Source: Elusimicrobiota bacterium (GTDB lineage Bacteria > Elusimicrobiota > Elusimicrobia > JACQPE01). From it: a stretch of 64,000 bases of DNA. This document shows positions 1 to 8,194 of this stretch, one piece after another. Location of the stretch: the NCBI GenBank assembly GCA_016180815.1, contig JACPAN010000009.1:1-64000 (forward strand). Reading direction: 5' to 3'. The notes under the pieces were generated by a model, which was not told the DNA's origin, did not search any database, and was given only the letters and a program-made list of their open reading frames with translations. Both the position numbers and the translations under genes were made by a program. How positions within the stretch are numbered: position 1 is the first letter of the stretch; every line of letters begins with the position of its first letter.

Positions 1-117
1 CCATTTGCTGGACATATTCGTCACGAAGGCCCAATACTTCTTCCTGCGTCCCGCGCAGCACATCCGGCTCATCGTGCGGTTTAATTTCTCTTATGCGTTC
101 TCTAAGATCGGTCAGCT
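1..117 (-). other. Open reading segment of unknown identity at the left edge
   Basis: The minus strand is open here and reads as a charged helical stretch (RERIREIKPHDEPDVLRG and onward). It runs off the window edge. Its GC is about 51%, like most of the window and unlike the 71% of the adjoining PDZ segment. It is in frame with that segment, but this may be chance. I do not recognise it. It could be the tail of a native gene cut by the chimeric junction, or simply the continuation of the PDZ protein. Confidence 0.3.
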
Positions 118-427
118 CATCGCCGGAAATCCCCAGCCGGGGGCCCCGGCCGAATATCTGGATCTCCGGAATCTCGATGTGCGGGACCACCACCTCGGGC
201 ACGCGGATGGTGCGGCCCAGGATGCGGGCCTGCCGCTCCTCCAGCGTCACCTCCACCGAGCGGGTCTGGCCGTTCCGGCTCACTTGCAAGCTCACCTTGC
301 GTCCGACCGGGGTCTCGCCCACCAGCCGGCGCAACTGGGCGGCGCTCCGCACGCGCTCGTCGGCAAACCCCAGGATGACGTCGTTCGCCTGCAAGCCGCC
401 CTTGGCCGCCGGGCTGTCTTCCTCCAC
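118..427 (-). pseudogene. Fragment of a PDZ-domain protein gene, high GC
   Basis: On the minus strand this encodes a canonical PDZ domain. It begins VEEDSPAAKGGLQANDVILG, then has the strand pattern around ETPVGRKVSLQVSRNG, then a linker rich in I, P and E (VPHIEIPEIQIFG), and then what looks like the start of a second PDZ (RLGISGDELT). Such linkers and repeats occur in trypsin-like or DegP-like secreted proteases. An in-frame TAG at 428-430 sits directly upstream of the first PDZ residue, so there is no start and no protease domain. By hand count GC is about 71% over 121-420, against about 51% before and 53% after. It is probably a foreign or chimeric insert and not a functioning gene. Confidence 0.6.
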
Positions 428-2285
428 CTATGGACCGGAAGAAACCTTCAGGATGCTGGGGTCGCACCCTCATCTGGCCGTTATCCTGGCGTTAGCCATG
501 GTCATTACCATTACCGTCATCTCTTATGCTTATTCCCGCATCATCGAACACTTTCCCTTGGGCGGGGGCGGCTATGTGATCGCCACCTCTCTTTTAGGCA
601 GGCACGCGGGGTTGCTTTCCGGCTCTGCCTTGGTGGTGGACTATATTCTGACCATTTCCGTATCCATTGCCGCGGCCACCGACGCTTTTTTCAGCTTCCT
701 GCCCATCGAATACCAGATTTTTAAATTCCCGGTCGGCCTGGTTGCCATCGCGGGTCTGGCTTTGCTTAATTCGCGGGGCGTTAAAGAGTCCATTAAAATC
801 CTTGTGCCTGTTTTTTTGGCGTTTTTGGTCACGCATGCGATTGTCATCGGCGGGGCCATTCTCCTCAATATCGGGCAATTCCCTCAGGTCGGCCGGGAAA
901 TTCAATTAGGCTTTAAAAATGATTTAGCGGCCATCGGCTGGGCCGGCATTCTGGCGATTTGCCTGCGCGCCTATGCCTTCGGCTGCGGCACATACACCGG
1001 CATCGAGGCGGTTTCCAACGGTTTGGCCATCATGCGGGAGCCCAAAGTGGAAACCGGCAAAAAGACCATGTTCTACATGGCGACTTCCCTGGCGATCACA
1101 GCTTCAGGGTTAATCCTGGCTTATCTTTTGCTGAATATTCGCCCGCTGGAGGGGAAAACCATGAATGCGGCGTTAACCCAGGGTTTTGTTGATGCCGTTT
1201 TGGGGCCGGGCAGCAATCTGGGTTCGTGGTTTTTGATGGCGACATTAATCGCTGAAGCCGCGCTCCTTGTGGTGGCGGCTCAGGCCGGGTTTATCGACGG
1301 TCCTCGCGTGATGGCCAATATGGCCCTGGATTCTTGGCTGCCTCGCCGCTTGGCCAGCCTTTCCGACCGGCTGACCATTCAAGACGGCGTTCTTTTTATG
1401 TTTGTGGCTTCGGCCGCAACCATGCTTTATGCCCACGGGCATACGGTAACCCTGGTGATCATGTATTCCATCAATGTGTTCATCACGTTTACGTTGAGCC
1501 AAATGTCCATGATCCGGTTTTGGCTCGCGAAACGAAAGCTTTACAAGGACTGGCACCGCAAAATAACGATTCACGTGATTGGTTTTATCATGTGCTTGAC
1601 CATTTTGGCGATCAACTTATATGAGAAATTTTTCGAGGGCGGATGGGTCACCATCGCGATTACGGCCAGCCTGATTGCCGTCTGCGTGCTGATTAAGCGC
1701 CATTACAATGCGGTGCGAAAAAACCTTTCCCGGCTTGACGAGATTCTTACAAATTTGCCCGGCGCTCCCGAGGCAGCCGCGCCGGCCTTAAACCCTAAGG
1801 CGCCGACGGCCATCCTTATGGTCGGCGGCTACGGCGGGCTGGGCATGCACTCGCTGTTGACCATCCAGCGGCTGTTCCCCAATTACTTCAAGAATTTTAT
1901 TTTCGTTTCCATCGGGGTCGTGGATTCCGCCGTTTTCCAAGATGTCGGGGTGGTTGACGAGGTCCGTGAAACAACCAAAGAGTTGCTTGATCGCTACATG
2001 GAGACCGCCAAGCGTTTGGGCTTGGCGGCTGATTCCAGGATGGCGGTCAGCACGGATGTTTACGACGAAGCGGAACGCGTTTGCCTGGAGATCGCCAAAG
2101 AATACCCAAGGTCCATTGTCTTCAGCGGCAAGTTGATTTTCCAGAAGGAGACTTTTTTCGACAGAATCCTTCATAACGACACGGCCTACGGCCTGCAGCG
2201 CCAACTGCAGTTTGCCGGTTTAAATACCATGGTCCTGCCGGTGCGTGTTTTGGCGCCCGCAGCCCCGGCCGCCGCCCCCTCTTAA
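411..2285 (+). CDS. APC-type amino acid or cation permease, 5' truncated
   Basis: A multi-pass inner-membrane transporter of the APC superfamily. Residues GLSSSTYGPEE followed by FPLGGGGYVIA match the first helices of this family, including the conserved glycine-rich loop. About ten further hydrophobic helices follow. A soluble C-terminal domain from about 1795 (AILMVGGYGGLGMHSLLTI) resembles the USP-like cytosolic domain of KimA-type permeases. The normal N-terminus is missing: upstream of position 411 the frame runs antisense through PDZ sequence. The first in-frame ATG in genuine permease sequence is 453, already inside the conserved region, so a working start is not visible. The stop lies one base before the helicase start. 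Substrate unknown (amino acids or K+ are common for the family). Confidence 0.8.
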   Translation, partial: GLSSSTYGPEETFRMLGSHPHLAVILALAMVITITVISYAYSRIIEHFPLGGGGYVIATSLLGRHAGLLSGSALVVDYILTISVSIAAATDAFFSFLPIEYQIFKFPVGLVAIAGLALLNSRGVKESIKILVPVFLAFLVTHAIVIGGAILLNIGQFPQVGREIQLGFKNDLAAIGWAGILAICLRAYAFGCGTYTGIEAVSNGLAIMREPKVETGKKTMFYMATSLAITASGLILAYLLLNIRPLEGKTMNAALTQGFVDAVLGPGSNLGSWFLMATLIAEAALLVVAAQAGFIDGPRVMANMALDSWLPRRLASLSDRLTIQDGVLFMFVASAATMLYAHGHTVTLVIMYSINVFITFTLSQMSMIRFWLAKRKLYKDWHRKITIHVIGFIMCLTILAINLYEKFFEGGWVTIAITASLIAVCVLIKRHYNAVRKNLSRLDEILTNLPGAPEAAAPALNPKAPTAILMVGGYGGLGMHSLLTIQRLFPNYFKNFIFVSIGVVDSAVFQDVGVVDEVRETTKELLDRYMETAKRLGLAADSRMAVSTDVYDEAERVCLEIAKEYPRSIVFSGKLIFQKETFFDRILHNDTAYGLQRQLQFAGLNTMVLPVRVLAPAAPAAAPS

Positions 2286-2286
2286 C

Positions 2287-3705
2287 ATGGAAGCCCAAAA
2301 AATTTATACCCTGGAGCAGTTGCGCCTGCGCCATCCCAACGCCTATAAGTCCTGGACTCCGGAGGAAGACGCCGAGCTTCTGAAGCAGCGTCAAAATGGG
2401 CTGGCCGTAAGAGAACTGGCCGAGCTCTTCGGCAGGAAGCGAGGGGCTATCTCCAGTCGCTTAAAGAAGCTATTGGAAACGCCGGAAGAGTCGCTCGAAC
2501 AGGAACCTTCCGGCCATCAGCCGGTGGATGAGCGGCCGAAAAAGACAACGGTGATGACCCGTCTAAGTCCGACTCCCATTTTTCTTCTGACCCAGGATCA
2601 AGAAAAAGCGCGTGAGGCGATTGACGCCTGGAGGCGGTCCGCTTCAAAACAGGTGCTGACCCTGGGCGGCTATGCCGGCACCGGCAAAACAACGGTGATC
2701 GCCGAAACCGTCAAGCGCTGGTCCAAGCGGCCGCGCGTCGCTTTCTGCTGCTACACGGGAAAAGCCGCGGATATTTTACGGGACAAGCTCGTTAAAACCG
2801 GCGCGATTAAAACCGGGGATTATTGCGGGACCATTCACGGCTTGATTTATGAAGCGGCGGGCGAGGACGCGGATGAGAAGGGAAAAATCGAGATTTGTTG
2901 GGAGAGAAAAGATTCGATTGAGGCCGATCTTCTTGTCGTGGACGAGGCGTCCATGGTATCCCGTGAGATTTGGGAGGACCTGTGTTTCTTCGGCGTGCCG
3001 ATTTTAGCGGTCGGCGATCATGGTCAATTGCCGCCGATCGGCGGTAAGGGCAATTTGATGGAAAATCCGGACATTCGTCTGGAAACCATTCATCGCCAAG
3101 CCAAGGAAAGCCCGATTATCAAACTCTCCATTATGGCCCGGGAAGAGGGGAAGATTCCGATCGGCGAATATGGGCCGTCGATTGTAAAAACCGACGACGA
3201 TGCCGCTTGTTGGCGTTATCCGTCGTTGGATAAAGTGATGTTTTTATGCGGCAGGAATAAAACCAGGGTGGCTTTAAACGCTCAAATCAGAGAGAGGCTC
3301 GGCCTGCATTCCCTCGAACCCGTGGCCGGTGATCGCGTGATTTGCTTGAGGAACGCCCGGCGCTTTAAGGTATTCAACGGCATGCTGGGCATCGTTCAAT
3401 CAATCAAAGCTTCGGGAGAAAATTTTTACCGGACCAAAATCCGGATGGATTCCGACGTTGTCTTTAAGGGCCGGATTTCCCGCTCTCAATTCGGCCAAGA
3501 GCGCACCTTGGAATACACGGAGAACCAGGGCTGCCTTTTTGACTGGGGCTATGCGCTCACCGTGCATAAAGCTCAGGGCAGCGAAGCGGCCCAAGTCGTT
3601 CTTTTCGAGGAGCGCTTCTCCCAAATGAGCGAAGATGAATGGCGCCGCTGGCTCTACACGGCCGTGACCCGGGCTTCCCAAGAGCTGGTGATTATCGGGA
3701 ATTGA
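2287..3705 (+). CDS. RecD-like superfamily 1 DNA helicase
   Basis: A 472-residue ATP-dependent helicase of the RecD/TraA/Pif1-like group. Walker A is GGYAGTGKTTVI at about residues 127-138, Walker B is LLVVDEASMVS, motif III is GDHGQLPPIG, and the UvrD_C_2 end shows ALTVHKAQGSE and YTAVTRASQELVIIG. The N-terminal 70 residues are unusual. SWTPEEDAELLKQ followed by VRELAELFGRKRGAISSRLKKL resembles a Myb/SANT-like or helix-turn-helix DNA-binding segment. The start is taken at the ATG one base after the permease stop, because the 14 upstream codons read antisense to nothing conserved and lie inside the permease end. Likely cotranscribed with the permease. Role in DNA repair or replication restart is inferred from family. 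Confidence 0.85.
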   Translation: MEAQKIYTLEQLRLRHPNAYKSWTPEEDAELLKQRQNGLAVRELAELFGRKRGAISSRLKKLLETPEESLEQEPSGHQPVDERPKKTTVMTRLSPTPIFLLTQDQEKAREAIDAWRRSASKQVLTLGGYAGTGKTTVIAETVKRWSKRPRVAFCCYTGKAADILRDKLVKTGAIKTGDYCGTIHGLIYEAAGEDADEKGKIEICWERKDSIEADLLVVDEASMVSREIWEDLCFFGVPILAVGDHGQLPPIGGKGNLMENPDIRLETIHRQAKESPIIKLSIMAREEGKIPIGEYGPSIVKTDDDAACWRYPSLDKVMFLCGRNKTRVALNAQIRERLGLHSLEPVAGDRVICLRNARRFKVFNGMLGIVQSIKASGENFYRTKIRMDSDVVFKGRISRSQFGQERTLEYTENQGCLFDWGYALTVHKAQGSEAAQVVLFEERFSQMSEDEWRRWLYTAVTRASQELVIIGN

Positions 3706-3710
3706 CTTCG

Positions 3711-4472
3711 TTACCCGGCGCGGTCGATGGCTTTGACCGCGAATGAAAGGCCGACGAGCGCAAATGCCCCGAAACAGATGAGTTCGATGAGCGCGACGGC
3801 CGGAGTTCCGACCCCAAGCAGGCTAAAACGCAGCACATCCACTTGCCAGGTCATGGGATTAATCCGGGCGATGACCTGAAACCAAGCCGGAAGATCCTCG
3901 ATGGGATAAAACATGGAGGATAAAAACATGAGGATGATATAAGCGGCGCTGGTGAATGTGTTGAACGAGTCCATGCGCGTCATGCGGATGGCCACAATCG
4001 CGAAGAGAAAAAACCATCCGGCCGTGGTCAAGGCCACGACGCCCAGCGTTGCCGGCAGCCAGGCCCAGCGCACGTTAATGCCCAAAAAAAGGGCGCCTAA
4101 TGTGATGGCCGCAAGAGAGCCGATCAAACTTAAGAGAACGTTGAAGCAGATTTTGCCCAAAAGAAATTGCCGCCGGGTGATGGGGTAAGTCAGCAGTTCA
4201 TAGAAGATGCCGGAATCCTTGTCCATGAAAAAGCCCCATGAGGTGTTCATGGCGATGCCGAACGAGCTCATGGCTAAAACGCCCGCCAAAAAGAAATCCG
4301 TGTAGGAGGCGCTGATGCCCCCGATGGCCAAATCGCCGCCCATCATGCGTTCGAATCCCAGGCCGAACAGCGTCAAATAAGCCACGGGAACGAACAGGTC
4401 CCAAAATACGAAGCCGATATTGGTTCTTCGGTGCCGGTAATCCCGGTAGAATACGGCCGCGACCGCGCTCAT
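3711..4472 (-). CDS. ABC-2 type transporter, membrane subunit
   Basis: A 253-residue inner-membrane permease of the ABC-2 (DrrB/NodJ-like) family with six predicted membrane segments. Family features visible are the N-terminal FYRDYRHRRTNIGFVFWD stretch before helix 1, the central MSSFGIAMNTSWGFFMDK loop, and the C-terminal YPIEDLPAWFQVIARINPMTW motif typical of ABC-2 exporters. It overlaps its ATPase partner by four bases (ATGA), so the two are translationally coupled and form an exporter. The substrate is unknown (drug, polysaccharide or lipid are usual). It ends five bases from the convergent helicase gene. Confidence 0.88.
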   Translation of the reverse strand: MSAVAAVFYRDYRHRRTNIGFVFWDLFVPVAYLTLFGLGFERMMGGDLAIGGISASYTDFFLAGVLAMSSFGIAMNTSWGFFMDKDSGIFYELLTYPITRRQFLLGKICFNVLLSLIGSLAAITLGALFLGINVRWAWLPATLGVVALTTAGWFFLFAIVAIRMTRMDSFNTFTSAAYIILMFLSSMFYPIEDLPAWFQVIARINPMTWQVDVLRFSLLGVGTPAVALIELICFGAFALVGLSFAVKAIDRAG

Positions 4473-5422
4473 GATTTTTGCTCCCCCACCAAATCCACGA
4501 AAATATCCTCCAAACTGGCCCCGCGTACCTCGAAATTTTTGATCGGCGCCTTGCGCGAAACAGCGGCCAGATGATCGAGCAGAGAGGTTTCCTCTTCGCC
4601 TTTAAACAGCAAATCCGCGTTTTCGCCTTCAATATTGAGCTCGGCTGGTTTAAGGTTTTGAAGAAGGCCGTTGAGATTTCCGTCCGCTTGGGCGAAGGTA
4701 ATGCGCACGCGAAAGGTTTGCTTGGATAAGCGGCGCAATTCCCGCAAATTGCCCGAAGCCAGGGTTTTACCCTGATGGATGATCATGATGTGATCGCAAA
4801 GCTCCTCGGCTTCGCTTAAAACCTGAGTGGTCAGGAGAACCGTTTTGCCGTTTTTGGCTTCCCGGCGCACGCGTTCTAGAACCCGGCGCCGCATGAAGGG
4901 GTCCATGCCGGTCGTGCATTCATCGAGGAAGACGACCGGCGCATCCGTCAGGAAGATTTTGGCCACTTGCAGGCGCCGTTTTGTGCCTTGGCTTAAATCC
5001 TGAGCCATTTCCCTGGTCTTATAGCCGAGCTCGAATTCCTCCAGGATGGCGGCGATGCGTTTGCCGGCTTCCTGTTTTGGCAGTCCGTGAAGATAAGCGT
5101 AAGTTTTTAGGTTATCTTCAACCGTCAGCATGCCGTCCACTGCAGTTTGCTGTAAAACGACCGCGATATGCCGGCGCACATCGAGCGGCTGCCGGGCAAC
5201 GTCGAAGCCGTGAACCAGCGCGCGCCCCGAACTCGGCTGAGTGATGGTGGTCAAAATTTTGACCATGGTGCTTTTGCCTGCGCCGTTGGGCCCCAACAGC
5301 CCGTAAATTTTCCCCCGGGGAACCGCGAAGGAAATGCCGTCCGCGGCCCGCACCGGTTCTTTTCCGGCTCCTATGTAAACCTTTTGGATATGTTCCGCTT
5401 CAATGGCGTTCATGGGGTTCAT
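4469..5422 (-). CDS. ABC transporter ATP-binding subunit (DrrA-like)
   Basis: A 317-residue cytoplasmic ATPase. It shows Walker A GLLGPNGAGKSTMVKIL, a Q-loop segment HIAVVLQQTAVD, signature LSQGTKRRLQVAK, Walker B APVVFLDECTTGMD and a switch region VLLTTQVLSEAEELCDHI. The C-terminal 100 residues match the regulatory tail of DrrA-type exporters. Two adjacent in-frame ATGs (MNPM) are possible starts and no strong Shine-Dalgarno separates them. It energises the ABC-2 permease encoded immediately downstream with a four-base overlap. Confidence 0.9.
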   Translation of the reverse strand: MNPMNAIEAEHIQKVYIGAGKEPVRAADGISFAVPRGKIYGLLGPNGAGKSTMVKILTTITQPSSGRALVHGFDVARQPLDVRRHIAVVLQQTAVDGMLTVEDNLKTYAYLHGLPKQEAGKRIAAILEEFELGYKTREMAQDLSQGTKRRLQVAKIFLTDAPVVFLDECTTGMDPFMRRRVLERVRREAKNGKTVLLTTQVLSEAEELCDHIMIIHQGKTLASGNLRELRRLSKQTFRVRITFAQADGNLNGLLQNLKPAELNIEGENADLLFKGEEETSLLDHLAAVSRKAPIKNFEVRGASLEDIFVDLVGEQKS

Positions 5423-5579
5423 TATTGAAAATAGCCGGGGGCCCCCGAAGGCCGGAATTGCCGGCTTTCGTTAAAGCCAGGACATCGCGGCGCAGGCGTT
5501 CGATCGCTCCTTTTTCAGTGGAGAGATAATCACCTTGGTGGGGTATCCAGCACTTTTTGAGCTCAGTTAAGCTCAACAC
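5400..5579 (-). CDS. Possible small unrecognised ORF downstream of hicA
   Basis: A 59-codon minus-strand frame starting at GTG (5577-5579). Sequence includes LSLTELKKCWIPHQGDYLST and EKGAIERLRRDVLALTKAGN, which has the residue composition of a real protein and no internal stops. Its end overlaps the first codons of the ABC ATPase gene. No good ribosome binding site is visible. It may be a remnant of a larger gene displaced by the hicBA pair, or an artefact. I do not recognise the family. Confidence 0.25.
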   Translation of the reverse strand: MLSLTELKKCWIPHQGDYLSTEKGAIERLRRDVLALTKAGNSGLRGPPAIFNNEPHERH

Positions 5580-5605
5580 GGGTCGAGCGTTCTTTAACCC
5601 TTTGT

Positions 5606-5836
5606 CTATAGGAGTTCAATAAATTCCTCCAAGGTGATTTTGGCGCCCTTGAGGATTGCGTGCAATGTTCCCGGTTTGACGGGTCTTGAGCCATGGATGA
5701 CAACGGTGCAGCGGCGTGATAAATCGTCGGCGTGCCTCATGTTGACATGGGAGCCGCGTTGAACCAGAACAATAAAATGGGCTTTCTTAAGAGCGCGGAT
5801 GACGCGCTCGCCGGATATTTGAGGGAGCTTGCTCAA
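5606..5836 (-). CDS. hicA: HicA-type mRNA interferase toxin
   Basis: A 76-residue protein of the YcfA/HicA family. It has the double-stranded RNA-binding-like fold signature ISGERVIRALKKAHFIVLVQRGSHVNM, in which the GSH motif carries the catalytic histidine, and the ending PVKPGTLHAILKGAKITLEEFIEL. HicA toxins cleave mRNA and are held inactive by HicB. The gene overlaps the upstream hicB by four bases (ATGA), the expected coupling for an antitoxin-first module. Length is slightly longer than the 55-60 residues of the shortest HicA proteins but typical of YcfA-like ones. Confidence 0.88.
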   Translation of the reverse strand: MSKLPQISGERVIRALKKAHFIVLVQRGSHVNMRHADDLSRRCTVVIHGSRPVKPGTLHAILKGAKITLEEFIELL

Positions 5837-6072
5837 GCGCGGGCGACTTCGACTTCTTTGGTGGTTACTTCACGATCACGGGGAATGGGTATTCCGTCTT
5901 TTTTCAAACCCTCCAAGTGAACCACGATAGCTTCTTTGATGTTTTCCAGGGCTTCCGTTTCGGATTCTCCCTGGCTGGCGCATCCGGGCAAAGCAGGAAC
6001 ATAGACCGAAAAACCGCCCATTTCAGGGTCCGCTTCTAAGACGACATGGTATCGATTGAGTTCCATATTCAT
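5833..6072 (-). CDS. hicB: HicB-type antitoxin
   Basis: A 79-residue HicB-like protein. YHVVLEADPEMGGFSVYVPALPGCASQGESETEALENIKEA is the conserved partial RNase-H-like fold of the family. The C-terminus is short and lacks an obvious ribbon-helix-helix or HTH DNA-binding domain, which many HicB proteins carry, so autoregulation by this protein alone is uncertain. Start at the ATG of MNMELNRY; a second ATG lies two codons inside. First gene of the hicBA pair. Confidence 0.87.
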   Translation of the reverse strand: MNMELNRYHVVLEADPEMGGFSVYVPALPGCASQGESETEALENIKEAIVVHLEGLKKDGIPIPRDREVTTKEVEVARA

Positions 6073-6124
6073 TTAAGATTACCCCTCAAAACCGCTCTTG
6101 TCAACGAGAGTCGGGACATTAAAA

Positions 6125-7528
6125 TTATAGATCAAACGCTTCACCGTAGCGTGGTAAACGAACGTTATCGTACCCCTTCTTTTTGAGATCATCGGCCAGG
6201 GCTTGGCGGTTTTTTTGATCCCCATGGACTAAAAAAATGTTTTTCGGTTTGGGGTTGATTTGCCGGATGAACCGGAGAAGATCATTCTTATCCGCGTGAG
6301 CGGAAAAGGCTTGTATTGACTTGATTTGGGCCACCACCTCGTGCCAGAGCCCGAAAATTCGAACTTTGTGTTGGCCTTCCGACAGGCGCCGGCCGAGCGT
6401 TCCTTCGGCCTGGTAGCCGACCATGACGACGACGGTGTTGGGATCGTTGATATTGTTGCGCAGATGGTGGAGGATGCGGCCTCCTTCGCACATGCCGGAA
6501 GCCGAGATGATGATATAGGGACCCTCCAATTCGTTCAATTTTTTGGAATCCTCAACGGAGCGGGCGTATCGGACCAATTCGGCCGGGATGGCTTGTTCCG
6601 CCGGCCGGGCCGATCCCCAATTAAATTTGATGTCCTTGGCGTAGCGTTTGAAAAGTTCGGTGATATTGATGGCCATAGGGCTGTCCAAGTAAACGGGGAT
6701 GGAGCCGATGCGGCCCGTGATGCGCAGCTTGGTCAAAACAAAGAGAATTTCCTGAGTGCGTTCCAAAGCGAAGCTGGGGATCAGGACTTTGCTTTTATCC
6801 CGGATGGCTTGTTCGATCGTGGCCGCGAACCGGTTTTCGCCCTCGGATAAATCCTCATGGCCGCGTCCGCCGTAAGTGCTTTCGATTAACAGATCATCGA
6901 CGCGAGCCGGCGGTTTGGGCGGGTGCATGAGTTGGCTTTCCTGACGGCCTAAATCGCCCGTGAACAAAAGAACGCGTTTTTGGGCGCCTAAAGCCGCTGT
7001 TAATTTGATCATGGCCGAGCCCAGCACATGCCCGGCATCCAATAATTGGGCCTCAACGCCGTTTCCTGCGGCGAATGTTTCGCCGTATCCGTAAGTTTTA
7101 AAAAGCCGCAATGTTTTTTGCGCGTCCTCGATTTCATAGAGGGGGTCGATGCGTTCGCCGTCGTCTTTATGGATTTTATTGAAGAAGCGCGCATCTTCCG
7201 TTTGTAAATAGGCGGAATCCTCAAGCATGATTTCGCAAAGATCGCGGGTGGCCGGCGTCGAATAAATGGGGCCCGAGTAACCCAATTTGGCCAAAACCGG
7301 CAGGCCGCCGCTGTGATCGATATGCGCGTGGCTTAACAGGACGCGATGAACCGATGAAAGGGGAAAGGGCAATTCCCTGTTTTTGAGCAGCGCTTCTTTG
7401 CGATGGCCTTGGAAAAGCCCGCAGTCGAGCAAAATGCCGGCCTGAGGCGTTTCAACGAGGTGGCGCGAACCGGTCACCTCGTCAACACCGCCGAAAAAAC
7501 TCAGTTTCAGCGCAGGAGGATTGGGCAC
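6125..7528 (-). CDS. Beta-CASP metallo-beta-lactamase RNase
   Basis: A 467-residue cytoplasmic enzyme of the RNA-processing metallo-beta-lactamase group (CPSF73/YSH1-like, COG1236). Motif 2 is SHAHIDHSGG at about residues 66-75, and further zinc ligands lie in LLDAGHVLGSAM and LFTGDLGR. LLIESTYGGRGHE precedes the beta-CASP insert, and the C-terminal part has SAHADKNDLLRFI and LVHGDQKNRQALADDL. These residues support a two-zinc ribonuclease acting on RNA. The gene stands alone between hicBA and a divergently transcribed DUF502 gene. Exact substrate cannot be told from sequence. Confidence 0.9.
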   Translation of the reverse strand: MPNPPALKLSFFGGVDEVTGSRHLVETPQAGILLDCGLFQGHRKEALLKNRELPFPLSSVHRVLLSHAHIDHSGGLPVLAKLGYSGPIYSTPATRDLCEIMLEDSAYLQTEDARFFNKIHKDDGERIDPLYEIEDAQKTLRLFKTYGYGETFAAGNGVEAQLLDAGHVLGSAMIKLTAALGAQKRVLLFTGDLGRQESQLMHPPKPPARVDDLLIESTYGGRGHEDLSEGENRFAATIEQAIRDKSKVLIPSFALERTQEILFVLTKLRITGRIGSIPVYLDSPMAINITELFKRYAKDIKFNWGSARPAEQAIPAELVRYARSVEDSKKLNELEGPYIIISASGMCEGGRILHHLRNNINDPNTVVVMVGYQAEGTLGRRLSEGQHKVRIFGLWHEVVAQIKSIQAFSAHADKNDLLRFIRQINPKPKNIFLVHGDQKNRQALADDLKKKGYDNVRLPRYGEAFDL

Positions 7529-7569
7529 AACCCCCTTGTTATAGAAATAAAAACAACGGTCCGTCGATT

Positions 7570-7584
7570 ATTCGTCCGACGAAT
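7570..7584. promoter_or_regulatory. Palindrome in the divergent promoter region
   Basis: ATTCGTC and GACGAAT form a perfect 7-bp inverted repeat around a single C. It lies in the 100-bp gap between the RNase gene (minus) and the DUF502 gene (plus), so it is a possible operator. There is no regulator gene next to it and I found no second copy in the window. Confidence 0.25.
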
Positions 7585-7628
7585 CAGCCGGCGTAACTCG
7601 ATATTTAATTCATGCTACGATTGAGGGC

Positions 7629-8171
7629 ATGAGAAAATTGGCCGGTTATTTTTTTCAGGGGCTGTTACTAGTCGGTCCTTTTGCGGCGACCGTTTACATT
7701 CTTTATGTGACGGTTTCCTTCTTGGACGGTTTATTGCCCGTCGGCTTGCCGGGATTGGGACTGCTGATCATTATCGGCCTGATCACTCTGTTGGGTTATT
7801 TGGGTTCTTTGTTTATCGCCAGGCCGTTTATCACCCTTTTTGAAAAAATTGTGGAAAAGACGCCGTTGGTCAAAATTATTTACACCGCGGTCAAGGATTT
7901 GATGACCGCTTTTGTGGGTGAAAAAAAGCGTTTCAGCGAACCTGTTTTAGTCACGGTCGGCAAAGACAGCGGTTTGCAAAAACTGGGTTTTATCACGCAA
8001 AAGGATTTGTCTGATTTGGGCATCAAGGGCAAAGTCGCGGTTTACCTGCCCCATTCCTATAACTTTTCCGGCAATCTCTTCATTGTGCCCAAGGAGAACG
8101 TGATGCCTTTGGATATTTCAGGCGCTGAAATCATGAAATTTATCGTTTCCGGCGGCGTCACCCGGCTCTAG
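7629..8171 (+). CDS. DUF502 family membrane protein
   Basis: A 180-residue protein with two N-terminal membrane segments (GLLLVGPFAATVYILYVTV and GLGLLIIIGLITLLGYLGSL). The family's conserved soluble part follows: FEKIVEKTPLVKIIYTAVKDL, a glycine-containing core LQKLGFITQKDL and a C-terminal PSG-like region (VAVYLPHSYNFSGNLFIVP). The cellular function of DUF502 proteins is not established. The start ATG has GAGGG just upstream. It is convergent with P5C dehydrogenase, and its stop codon lies inside a 16-bp palindrome. Confidence 0.85.
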   Translation: MRKLAGYFFQGLLLVGPFAATVYILYVTVSFLDGLLPVGLPGLGLLIIIGLITLLGYLGSLFIARPFITLFEKIVEKTPLVKIIYTAVKDLMTAFVGEKKRFSEPVLVTVGKDSGLQKLGFITQKDLSDLGIKGKVAVYLPHSYNFSGNLFIVPKENVMPLDISGAEIMKFIVSGGVTRL

Positions 8172-8177
8172 AGCCGG
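8162..8177. terminator. Palindrome at the convergent gene ends
   Basis: CCGGCTCTAGAGCCGG is a perfect 16-bp palindrome that contains the stop codon of the DUF502 gene and lies 18 bases from the stop of the convergent P5C dehydrogenase gene. Position suits a bidirectional terminator, but there is no loop and no T-tract, so this is a weak call. Confidence 0.25.
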
Positions 8178-8194
8178 ATCGGTCTAGGCCGGGG

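Noticed and set aside
1-724. Plus-strand 239-codon frame at the left edge
   Set aside because: It runs antisense to the PDZ segment and out of frame with the permease, and its composition is not protein-like.
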